Assembly: GCA_937967535.1 (NCBI GenBank)
Contig: CALCMV010000431.1
Span: forward strand, 1 to 5,542
DNA length: 5,542 nt
Direction: 5' to 3'
Origin: an uncultured Saprospiraceae bacterium
Lineage (GTDB): Bacteria; Bacteroidota; Bacteroidia; Chitinophagales; Saprospiraceae
The notes under the pieces were generated by a model. The model saw nothing but the letters and a program-made list of their open reading frames with translations, did not search any database and had not been told where the DNA came from. Both the position numbers and the translations under genes were made by a program. Within the stretch, counting starts at the first letter, position 1. Every line of letters begins with the position of its first letter. Positions 1-5,480 of this stretch are shown here, piece by piece.

Positions 1-642
1 GGCACAGCAGACCGTATTCGACTGACCTACGAGGTCGGCGATAAGGGCGAACAAAACGCAGGTTCGACGAACCCCGTCTTGCAAATTCCGATTGATATTG
101 ACCGCTTGGATAAGCAGGAATTGACCTTGACGAATCAATCGGGCGGCATCCTCTACACCCGTGTCCTCATCGACGGAAAACCCCTGCAAGGCGACTCGAC
201 CAGCACCGAAAATGACCTCAAAATGAGCATCCGTTACCAAACCCTCAAAGGCAAAAAACTCGACCCGACAAGCATCGAACAAGGCACAGATTTCGTCGCG
301 ATGGTCACGCTCACAAATCCCGGAAAACGAGGTAATTACGAAGAAATGGCACTCACCCAAGTCTTCCCCGCCGGCTGGGAACTCCGCAATCTCCGCATGG
401 ATAATATTGACTATAATCTCACCAATGACAACGCCGAATATCAAGACATCCGCGATGACCGCATTTATACGTATTTCGACATCGGTAGTAGTAGCACCCG
501 CACGTATAGCATCCTCCTGAATGCTGCCTACGAAGGGCGGTATTATCTGCCTTCGGTGTATTGTGAGGCGATGTATGATAATGGGATTAATGCTCGGGAA
601 AGTGGGGGATGGGTTGAGGTGGTTCGGAGTGGGGAGTCGTAA
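1..642 (+). CDS. Alpha-2-macroglobulin family protein, C-terminal part (5' end outside window)
   Basis: Reading frame 1 is open from the first base, so this is the last 213 residues of a much larger protein; bacterial members usually exceed 1500 residues. The fragment matches the C-terminal bMG10-type region of bacterial alpha-2-macroglobulins. A beta-rich stretch with a 'PAGWE' motif is followed by a 'DIRDDR' motif, then 'FDI', and a closing 'YLPSVYCEAMYDN' segment ending in 'WVEVV'. These proteins are lipoproteins or periplasmic proteins that trap foreign proteases, and in Gram-negatives they often work with a PbpC-type glycosyltransferase. The thioester motif and signal peptide would lie upstream and cannot be seen. 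The TTG at 79 is an internal codon, not the start, because coding similarity continues upstream of it. G+C is about half, higher than in the rest of the window. A hairpin terminator follows 28 nt after the stop. Confidence 0.9.
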   Translation, partial: GTADRIRLTYEVGDKGEQNAGSTNPVLQIPIDIDRLDKQELTLTNQSGGILYTRVLIDGKPLQGDSTSTENDLKMSIRYQTLKGKKLDPTSIEQGTDFVAMVTLTNPGKRGNYEEMALTQVFPAGWELRNLRMDNIDYNLTNDNAEYQDIRDDRIYTYFDIGSSSTRTYSILLNAAYEGRYYLPSVYCEAMYDNGINARESGGWVEVVRSGES

Positions 643-708
643 AACGATTTTGTAAATCAGCGTGAATAGGAAACTCCCCTTGCATTTTTGGATGTGAGGG
701 GAGTTTTT
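545..708 (+). repeat. Direct repeat, copy 1 (alpha-2-macroglobulin 3' end plus terminator)
   Basis: Two blocks recur in the same orientation and order downstream of the nuclease gene. Bases 545-575 match 2430-2460 at 28 of 31 positions, and 656-708 match 2461-2513 at 49 of 53. The intervening 80 bp (576-655), encoding the last 22 residues and the stop codon, are absent from copy 2. This copy is the intact one, since it sits inside a complete 3' coding region. Confidence 0.85.
671..708 (+). terminator. Intrinsic terminator of the alpha-2-macroglobulin gene
   Basis: Perfect 10-bp stem AAACTCCCCT (671-680) / AGGGGAGTTT (697-706). It extends inward by five further pairs (681-685 with 692-696, two of them G-T wobbles) around a 6-nt loop, and a run of T (704-708) follows on the + strand. 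There is no T-run on the opposite side, so it acts only for + strand transcription. It lies between the convergent alpha-2-macroglobulin and toxin genes. A near-identical hairpin recurs at 2476-2515. Confidence 0.88.
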
Positions 709-713
709 GTGTT

Positions 714-1115
714 TTATTCTTCTTCTGAATCCTTATCGAATCCGAGTGCAATTTCCATTTTTTCTACTTCTTCTTGTATTTTCTCGACCAAGTCGGTGAG
801 GTAACCTTCTCCGATATTTTCGGTTTCGGATTTGTCGTAAATGGAGAGGATATATACATCGGTTTCGTGTGGTTCGTGTGCTAAGAAAACATCCACGTAG
901 GTAATCACTCGCATACCGCTGCTTTTTCCTTTCCCTTTGCTTTTGACGGCTAATCTGATTTTGTAAACATTCTCGCGGATATGTGTGCCTTTGCGTGGGT
1001 CGGATTCGAGTTCGGCGGTCAATTCAGCTAATTCACCTTTCAGAGAGCGGTATTTTTTGATAAGTTTCTTGGCTTTTCGCTCAAAATTCGAGGTGGGTAC
1101 AACATTAACATTCAT
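714..1115 (-). CDS. RelE/ParE-superfamily toxin of a type II toxin-antitoxin pair
   Basis: A 133-residue basic-core protein. An N-terminal helical pair (about residues 9-38, rich in K/R/E) precedes a beta sheet containing 'NVYKIRLA' (49-56), the glycine/lysine turn 'KSKGKGKSSG' (58-67), 'MRVITYV' (68-74) and 'VYILSIYDKSE' (87-97). This helix-helix-sheet order with an IYDKSE-like strand is typical of RelE/ParE-fold toxins. An acidic C-terminal helix and tail (about 104-133) make it longer than the usual 85-110 residues. Family members either cleave ribosome-bound mRNA or poison DNA gyrase; the sequence does not show which. The ATG at 1115 lies inside the antitoxin gene (11-nt overlap), so the two are translationally coupled in the order antitoxin then toxin. 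No Shine-Dalgarno sequence is visible. The family call is by pattern, not by a database search. Confidence 0.8.
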   Translation of the reverse strand: MNVNVVPTSNFERKAKKLIKKYRSLKGELAELTAELESDPRKGTHIRENVYKIRLAVKSKGKGKSSGMRVITYVDVFLAHEPHETDVYILSIYDKSETENIGEGYLTDLVEKIQEEVEKMEIALGFDKDSEEE

Positions 1116-1320
1116 CTAAAAAGGTTTTCATATCTCTTTTAGGTAGTTGGCCTTGTTGCATCAATTTTACCTCTACTAGTGCCGATTTTAAGCCTTCGTA
1201 AGCCTCCCACTTCTTGAAGCTCGCTTCAATGCGCTGCCAGTCTTCATACGAAATCAAGACTTTGGATTTGTTACCCGCTTTGTCGGTGACGTATTCTATG
1301 CCAATGCTATCTGTCATCAT
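1105..1320 (-). CDS. Putative antitoxin (Phd/YefM- or RelB-like) of the RelE/ParE pair
   Basis: A 71-residue protein starting at the ATG at 1320; the next codon, at 1317, is also ATG. The N-terminal part 'IGIEYVTDKAGNKSKVLIS' followed by 'YEDWQRIEA' resembles the short beta-beta-helix start of Phd/YefM-type and related antitoxins ('...VTDxxGxKxxVxIxxEEWExL'). The rest is helical and would be the toxin-binding part. The frame is open further upstream to an ATG at 1383. That longer start is unlikely because its extra 21 residues run through an A/T-rich leader holding a good promoter-like box (1333-1340) and show no family resemblance. It is followed by the toxin with an 11-nt overlap, the usual antitoxin-first order. 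The antitoxin probably represses its own promoter; this is known of the family, not seen here. Assignment as antitoxin leans partly on position. Confidence 0.75.
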   Translation of the reverse strand: MMTDSIGIEYVTDKAGNKSKVLISYEDWQRIEASFKKWEAYEGLKSALVEVKLMQQGQLPKRDMKTFLDEC

Positions 1321-1332
1321 TTTTATTTTTTT

Positions 1333-1363
1333 CAAAAATACGAAATTATTAGGAGAAATGAAA
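1333..1363 (-). promoter_or_regulatory. Candidate Bacteroidota-type promoter of the antitoxin-toxin operon
   Basis: On the minus strand the octamer TATTTTTG (1340 to 1333) fits the TAnnTTTG -7 consensus exactly, and a TTTC (1363 to 1360) lies 19 nt upstream at the -33 position (consensus TTTG). Transcription would start near 1327, leaving a very short leader before the ATG at 1320. A small palindrome AAAGC-A-GCTTT (1361-1371) overlaps the -33 element and could be an operator. Found by eye; A/T-rich DNA makes chance matches possible. Confidence 0.45.
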
Positions 1364-1385
1364 GCAGCTTTTTCGCACTGCATAA

Positions 1386-2369
1386 TTACGAGTTTCTGTA
1401 TTCTTCAAGGATTTGTTTGACTTCTGCTTCGGGCATTCTGAGTGCCGGAGCGATTCGGTCGGTTAGGATGCCTATTTCATTCATGCGAATAGCGTGTCGT
1501 TTTCGTATGGCTTTTCGTACTTGTTTTTCATGCTCCTGCATTTTCTTTTGCGTCTGTTCTAATCTTTTAATTTTCTCCTTCATTTCTTTCTGAATCTCTT
1601 TCAATTTCTGGGCATCTTTCCAATCAAACAAAGTATCATAAATTTTGGTGCGTTCTGCACTTGCAATATCCCGTAATCTTTTGAGAAAGTATTTGTATGC
1701 CGATTTTTCATCGTCAGTCAGCAATATGGGGTCTAACTTTTTCTTTGCTTCAGATAATCCTTTGGCAGAGAATCCTTCTTGTACCACGCCATTCTTGAAG
1801 AAGTAAATCCACTCATCCAATCTATCCTGAACAACATTGTCGAATTTATGGACTTTAACCAACCAATATTCGGAATAAGCCTTTTGCACCTCGCCAATAT
1901 CATAAATTTCAAGTTGTTGTTCTATCAAATTCAAAACATCGCCTTTGTGAATGCCTCTAAATTCAGTTTTGCCATGATAAACGTAGTCTTTTCCTTGCCC
2001 CAAATCAAAATACGCAATCGTAACAGAGATGACTTTTTTGACATTTTCATAGGCTTCTCCCGAATCAATATTTTCGGTAATAGCTTTGGAAGTGCCGTAT
2101 AAGATGCGGTGAAAGTAGTCGTATTCTTTGCTGTTTTGAACTTCAATGATAATCAACTCACCTGTGCTGTCTTCAACGAGAATATCTACGCGATTGTGTT
2201 TGTCGTCCTTTTCTTCTTTATTGCCTTCACTCTCCAATATTCGGCGAATCTTAATATCTTCCGACAATAATTCGCTCAGAAAACCCTCCAATATACCAAA
2301 ATTGGCTTTGTTGCGAAGCAATTTTTTCATTGCCCAGTCAAAACGGACGAGTTGTTTGCCTTTTTTCAT
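1386..2369 (-). CDS. Rpn-type / PDDEXK_2 family nuclease (putative transposase-like)
   Basis: A 327-residue protein. The N-terminus 'FDWAMKKLL' followed by a helix with 'FLSELL' (29-35), then 'RVDILVED' (60-67) and 'IIIEVQNS' (73-80), gives a PD-(D/E)XK core with likely catalytic D62, E76 and Q78, the E-x-Q variant of this family. The conserved 'YFHRILYGTSKAI' helix (85-97) follows. The middle region (about 105-240) matches the usual layout of Bacteroidota Rpn-like 'recombination-promoting nuclease/putative transposase' proteins. A long charged coiled coil (about 251-292) leads to a short C-terminal helical motif (about 297-323) resembling the HTH-like ends of these proteins. Relatives in E. 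coli (RpnA-E) cut DNA, promote RecA-independent recombination, and some act against phages. All core residues are present, so the enzyme looks intact. The ATG at 2369 is preceded by a plausible promoter. It reads toward the antitoxin-toxin pair, whose start lies 65 nt past its stop, so co-transcription is possible although that pair has its own promoter candidate. Confidence 0.88.
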   Translation of the reverse strand: MKKGKQLVRFDWAMKKLLRNKANFGILEGFLSELLSEDIKIRRILESEGNKEEKDDKHNRVDILVEDSTGELIIIEVQNSKEYDYFHRILYGTSKAITENIDSGEAYENVKKVISVTIAYFDLGQGKDYVYHGKTEFRGIHKGDVLNLIEQQLEIYDIGEVQKAYSEYWLVKVHKFDNVVQDRLDEWIYFFKNGVVQEGFSAKGLSEAKKKLDPILLTDDEKSAYKYFLKRLRDIASAERTKIYDTLFDWKDAQKLKEIQKEMKEKIKRLEQTQKKMQEHEKQVRKAIRKRHAIRMNEIGILTDRIAPALRMPEAEVKQILEEYRNS

Positions 2370-2388
2370 ATCGGTGGATTTTAAATGG

Positions 2389-2419
2389 TAAAAATACGGA
2401 GATTTTTGGTGGGAAGCAA
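2389..2419 (-). promoter_or_regulatory. Candidate promoter of the Rpn-type nuclease gene
   Basis: On the minus strand TTG (2419 to 2417) is followed after 20 nt by TATTTTTA (2396 to 2389). This matches the Bacteroidota -33 TTG / -7 TAnnTTTG arrangement except for the last base. The start codon at 2369 lies about 20 nt past the -7 box, with no Shine-Dalgarno sequence. Its upstream end abuts the alpha-2-macroglobulin remnant at 2430, so the promoter belongs to the cassette side of that junction. Found by eye. Confidence 0.4.
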
Positions 2420-2429
2420 TTTTATCTTA

Positions 2430-2461
2430 ATCTGCCTTCGGGGTATGGTGAGGTGATGTAA
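2430..2461 (+). pseudogene. Remnant of an alpha-2-macroglobulin gene 3' end
   Basis: These bases match 545-575 of the intact gene at 28 of 31 positions. In the same frame they read 'LPSGYGEVM' then stop, against 'LPSVYCEAMY' in the intact gene. All three differences would change amino acids (V to G, C to G, A to V), as expected once selection is lost. The premature stop arises where 80 bp have been lost and the terminator block follows directly. Upstream, 'GGKQFYL' may be a further diverged trace of the preceding strand, but that is uncertain. It has no start and cannot be a gene on its own. Confidence 0.75.
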
Positions 2462-2513
2462 TCAGTGTGAATGGGAAACTCCCTTTGCATTTTTGGATGT
2501 AAGGGGAGTTTTT
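2430..2513 (+). repeat. Direct repeat, copy 2 (remnant coding end plus terminator)
   Basis: Partner of the repeat at 545-708. It consists of the 31-bp coding block joined directly to the 53-bp terminator block. The junction falls at a TGTA that is present at both edges of the segment missing relative to copy 1 (572-575 and 651-654), consistent with a deletion at short microhomology plus one further base. Together the two copies bracket the toxin, antitoxin and nuclease genes. Confidence 0.85.
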
Positions 2514-2515
2514 TT
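2476..2515 (+). terminator. Second copy of the intrinsic terminator, without its gene
   Basis: A stem forms between 2476-2490 and 2497-2511, 15 pairs including two G-T wobbles, around the loop TTTTGG, followed by a run of seven T (2509-2515). It duplicates the hairpin at 671-708. No intact + strand gene lies upstream of it, since the nuclease gene is on the opposite strand. It now insulates the kinase operon from read-through arriving from the left. Confidence 0.85.
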
Positions 2516-2647
2516 GTTTATACACATAAAAATAATTTGATCTTATCTAATATCGTATAAAATCGCGTCATCGTGGAATTGCTTGGCTTGTTTCAGTTTA
2601 TTTGCCTATCATGTGAGAAAGTTACGCATAACCAAATATCAAATAAT

Positions 2648-4975
2648 ATGAAGTCGTCAACTATTGCTAATACGCTTACCCTTTTGTTTATCACACTATT
2701 TGGAATTATTATTACACTATCTTGGGGGAATTCTGTAAATATTATTGATACAATTACTGAACATCTGACTGTAAGTTCAATTAGAATAGTTCTTTTTATA
2801 TCATATTTTTTTGTGGGCTGGATTTTAATACGTACATGGTCAAGAACAATAAGTCAAGAGAGAGATGAGAAAGACCTAAGCTTTATCCTAATCGCTATCT
2901 ATTTGTTTCTAATCAGTCTAGCCAATATAATAAAAGTCACACAAGGGGTTGGACCAGCAAAATTTCATCTTCCTAGCAAATTAATTGAAACTATTAGTAA
3001 TGCCTTTCTGTTTGCAGCACTACCTTATTTTACTCATGTATTTAATCAAATTAAACACAGGTATAATTTCTCTAAAAACAGCCCTAAATGGGTAGCTAGT
3101 GTACTAATCATCAATGGCTTATTGGTCTTACTAATGTTTGTTTATCACGAGGACGGCAATAAGCAGACAGAGAGTATTATTACAGTATTTGAGTCCATTT
3201 ATAACGTAATAACGCTTTCATTATTTTTTTACGCTATCACTCGTTCATTTATCAAACGCGGATATGGAGTTTTATTTTCAATTACCACATTTGTAGTTTG
3301 GTTGGGCTTCATGATGACTGCAATAGTAGTCATTACTAGTTCTGTAAATCCCATTATTCTAATACTATACACCTTATCAAAAATTGCATTTTTAATAGTT
3401 TTAATGGTTTTGCTACAAACTTGGGCTGTTGAGACCAAAAATAATGTGGATAAATCAAATGTTAAACATGTATTATATATTGCAAGACCCTCGTTTGTTG
3501 CTGATACACTTGCTGTGTTGTTTTTATTAAGTGCATTATCAGGAGTTATTGCTATAACTTTTAATGATGTAACAGATTTGCGCATATACACATTGTTATT
3601 TTTTGAATGTTTTTCAGGTATAGCCATAGTGTACATATGGTTATATATTGAAAAAACAAAAGTTGGGTATAAAGAAAAAGAAGACGTAGGACTGGCTCTT
3701 TTTGCTTATGCAATATTTATGTGGAGCGTTGGTGATAATTTTAAAATTTGGGGTATGGAAGATCCTTTGATTCATAACTGTATATCAACGGTAAATTCAT
3801 TCTTTTTTCTGTATTCAATTAAGTATTTAGAGACAAAAGAGGGAACAGCACTTCAACAGCTAAGTCGTAAATTACGAATGCCTATTTTAGAGAAAGACAT
3901 AACACTTTTTAGTATTACAGCTATTGTACTCATTGCAAACATAGTGTGTTGGGAATATTATACCGACGAAACATTTATGTTATCAATATTTGAAATATAT
4001 AAAAATATTACCCCAGATTTCTGTCTTTCTTGCGTTACAATATTTACACTTCTTTACTTTTTTGATATGGTTTTTAAAGTGAGAGGATTCAAACAATTTC
4101 AGTTTCGTCTTTTAATCGGCTTAACTATATTGGTAACTCTAACTGCACAGCTATCGGGATTCATTTCTGTAACAGGTCAATTACCTGAAATAATAATAGT
4201 AGCAAAAGCAATCTACCGTCCATTATTAATTGTTTTATTTTTCATTTTATCTGCGTCATGGCTAAGACATACAAAAGAAGAGATGCGAGAGGATTTACAA
4301 AAAATGGCAGAAGAAAAAGCGCAAATGGCAGAAAACCAAAGAAAAGATATGAATCATGCGATAAGGGGTACACTCAACTTATTAAGTGACGATTTGGAAA
4401 GACAAATTAACGAAGTAAGATATGATGATAATAAATATGCCACATTTTTAGCCTTGAATGATATTAAGATGAGAGCTGATGCGATGTACAATTTACATAA
4501 TTTGATACATCGTGAAAGCGGAGAAGGTGTTGAAGTCAAACCACTTGTTTCACAATGTCTTAGCAATATAAAAGAAGGTTTAAATTATGATAAAATGCCT
4601 CTCAATGGCTATGAAACACTTGGTGATTTTAAATGTAACAGAGTCAATGCACAAAAAATGATGGGGATTTTACTTGAGTTAGCAATTAATTCTAATAAAG
4701 TAGCTAATAAATTAATGAATGAGGGTAACGAACGTTTGAAAGGAGAAGGTAAAAAAATAAATATATCTCTGAAAGAAAAAGGCGCAAATTTGGTAATTAC
4801 TGTTGAGGATAACGGCAAGCCATATACCCAAAAGTGTGATAAAGGACATGGCTTGAAGCAAGTGAAACGCACGGTAATAGGCGATTGGAAAGGGACTATT
4901 AATTATTACGAAAATGAAATGAATGGTACAACTTGTGTGATTACCATTCCATTAGTAAATATTAAAACAAATTAA
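2648..4975 (+). CDS. Multi-pass membrane sensor histidine kinase (HisKA_2-like, 8+8 TM)
   Basis: A 775-residue integral membrane kinase. Residues 9-538 contain about 16 hydrophobic helices, roughly 9-27, 45-64, 77-96, 113-131, 148-166, 180-199, 207-231, 234-258, then 286-305, 315-334, 347-365, 374-392, 418-438, 458-476, 486-506 and 515-538. Helices 1-8 and 9-16 look like two copies of one unit. Basic loops after every even helix put both termini in the cytoplasm. A coiled coil (about 539-567) leads to the phospho-acceptor motif 'DMNHAIRGTLNLL' with H570, most like HisKA_2. The ATPase domain has an N-box 'ELAINSN' (E677, N681), G1 'DNG' (721-723), G2 'GHGLKQV' (G733, G735) and a closing 'GTTCVITIPL'. 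All catalytic elements are present. A GTG at 2573 would add 25 residues, but the ATG at 2648, with an A/T-rich leader directly before the first helix, is preferred. The response regulator follows 2 nt after the stop. No PAS, GAF or HAMP domain is visible. No convincing promoter was seen between the terminator and the start. Confidence 0.92.
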   Translation: MKSSTIANTLTLLFITLFGIIITLSWGNSVNIIDTITEHLTVSSIRIVLFISYFFVGWILIRTWSRTISQERDEKDLSFILIAIYLFLISLANIIKVTQGVGPAKFHLPSKLIETISNAFLFAALPYFTHVFNQIKHRYNFSKNSPKWVASVLIINGLLVLLMFVYHEDGNKQTESIITVFESIYNVITLSLFFYAITRSFIKRGYGVLFSITTFVVWLGFMMTAIVVITSSVNPIILILYTLSKIAFLIVLMVLLQTWAVETKNNVDKSNVKHVLYIARPSFVADTLAVLFLLSALSGVIAITFNDVTDLRIYTLLFFECFSGIAIVYIWLYIEKTKVGYKEKEDVGLALFAYAIFMWSVGDNFKIWGMEDPLIHNCISTVNSFFFLYSIKYLETKEGTALQQLSRKLRMPILEKDITLFSITAIVLIANIVCWEYYTDETFMLSIFEIYKNITPDFCLSCVTIFTLLYFFDMVFKVRGFKQFQFRLLIGLTILVTLTAQLSGFISVTGQLPEIIIVAKAIYRPLLIVLFFILSASWLRHTKEEMREDLQKMAEEKAQMAENQRKDMNHAIRGTLNLLSDDLERQINEVRYDDNKYATFLALNDIKMRADAMYNLHNLIHRESGEGVEVKPLVSQCLSNIKEGLNYDKMPLNGYETLGDFKCNRVNAQKMMGILLELAINSNKVANKLMNEGNERLKGEGKKINISLKEKGANLVITVEDNGKPYTQKCDKGHGLKQVKRTVIGDWKGTINYYENEMNGTTCVITIPLVNIKTN

Positions 4976-4977
4976 AA

Positions 4978-5424
4978 ATGAATGTACTTATAGTTGAAGA
5001 TAGAGCCAGTGATTATCAAAAGTTGGAAGAAATCCTATCCTTAGATGAAGAACAAAATTTGCCCACTGAGGAAAAAACTTATTGCCTTTTTCGAGCAACA
5101 AGTCTCAACGAAGCAAAAACAAAAATAGCAGATAATCCAGCGGGGTTTTTCTCGCTTGGAATTATTGACATCAAACTTGATGAAAATGACTCTGGTAACA
5201 GAGAAGGTCTGAAAGTAGCTAAGATAATCCTTAACAGTGGAAATCGGGCTTTTCCTGTTGTCATGGTCACAAATCTTTTTGATGTTAAGGAGTATGCAGT
5301 AGAAGCAGAAAAAATAGGGGTTGAGCTAAAGTATTTTTTGAATAAACGAATGCTTCGTGAGAATCCACATGTGTTTTTGGATCGCATCAATGATGCGGTT
5401 AATAAGGGAAGGCGAAAAAAATAA
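4978..5424 (+). CDS. Single-domain response regulator (receiver only)
   Basis: A 148-residue CheY-like receiver. Visible elements are 'VLIVEDRASD' with the acidic pair E7/D8, phospho-acceptor D64 in 'IIDIKL', T98 in 'VVMVTN', and K123 in 'YFLNKR'. All five active-site positions are therefore intact. D64 lies about ten residues later than in compact receivers because the region after helix 1 (about 20-35, acidic) is longer. The loop after D64 is also enlarged and acidic (68-76). No output domain follows; the protein ends in the basic tail 'KGRRKK'. The start lies 2 nt past the kinase stop, so the two genes are almost certainly co-transcribed and translationally coupled, and the kinase is its cognate partner. 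The signal probably passes to a partner protein or a phosphorelay rather than directly to DNA. The pocket residues make the family certain; the downstream target is unknown. Confidence 0.93.
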   Translation: MNVLIVEDRASDYQKLEEILSLDEEQNLPTEEKTYCLFRATSLNEAKTKIADNPAGFFSLGIIDIKLDENDSGNREGLKVAKIILNSGNRAFPVVMVTNLFDVKEYAVEAEKIGVELKYFLNKRMLRENPHVFLDRINDAVNKGRRKK

Positions 5425-5480
5425 CCTACCCGTTGAAATATAAAAAAGTTGTATATTGGCTGCTCAGAAAATTCTCGCTT

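Noticed and set aside
79..642. A separate gene starting at the TTG at 79
   Set aside because: The frame is open to base 1 and the translated sequence upstream of 79 continues as plausible protein of the same type, so the TTG is internal.
1364..1381. Hairpin after the nuclease gene as a terminator (GCAG / CTGC)
   Set aside because: Only a 4-bp stem with no following T-run on the minus strand.
1321..1383. Longer antitoxin starting at the ATG at 1383
   Set aside because: The extra 21 residues cover a promoter-like box and an A/T-rich leader, and do not resemble antitoxin N-termini. The ATG at 1320 has a typical leader.
1779..2102. Open frame on the + strand opposite the nuclease gene (also those at 1214-1420 and 2146-2391)
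   Set aside because: They lie antisense to well-supported genes, have low-complexity or frame-shadow protein sequence, and show no family features.
2556..2563. TATAAAAT as a -10 box for the kinase operon
   Set aside because: No properly spaced -35 or -33 partner; the nearby TTGATC (2537-2542) is only 13 nt away. The form is the enterobacterial one, not the TAnnTTTG type seen elsewhere in the window.
2573..2647. GTG start giving an 800-residue kinase
   Set aside because: The added 25 residues form no domain or signal and contain two cysteines near the start. The ATG at 2648 directly precedes the first membrane helix. It cannot be excluded fully.
3229..3636. Minus-strand open frames inside the kinase gene (also 4354-4566 and 4609-4872) and inside the receiver gene (5079-5390)
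   Set aside because: Shadows of genes whose reading frames show clear domain motifs over the same bases.
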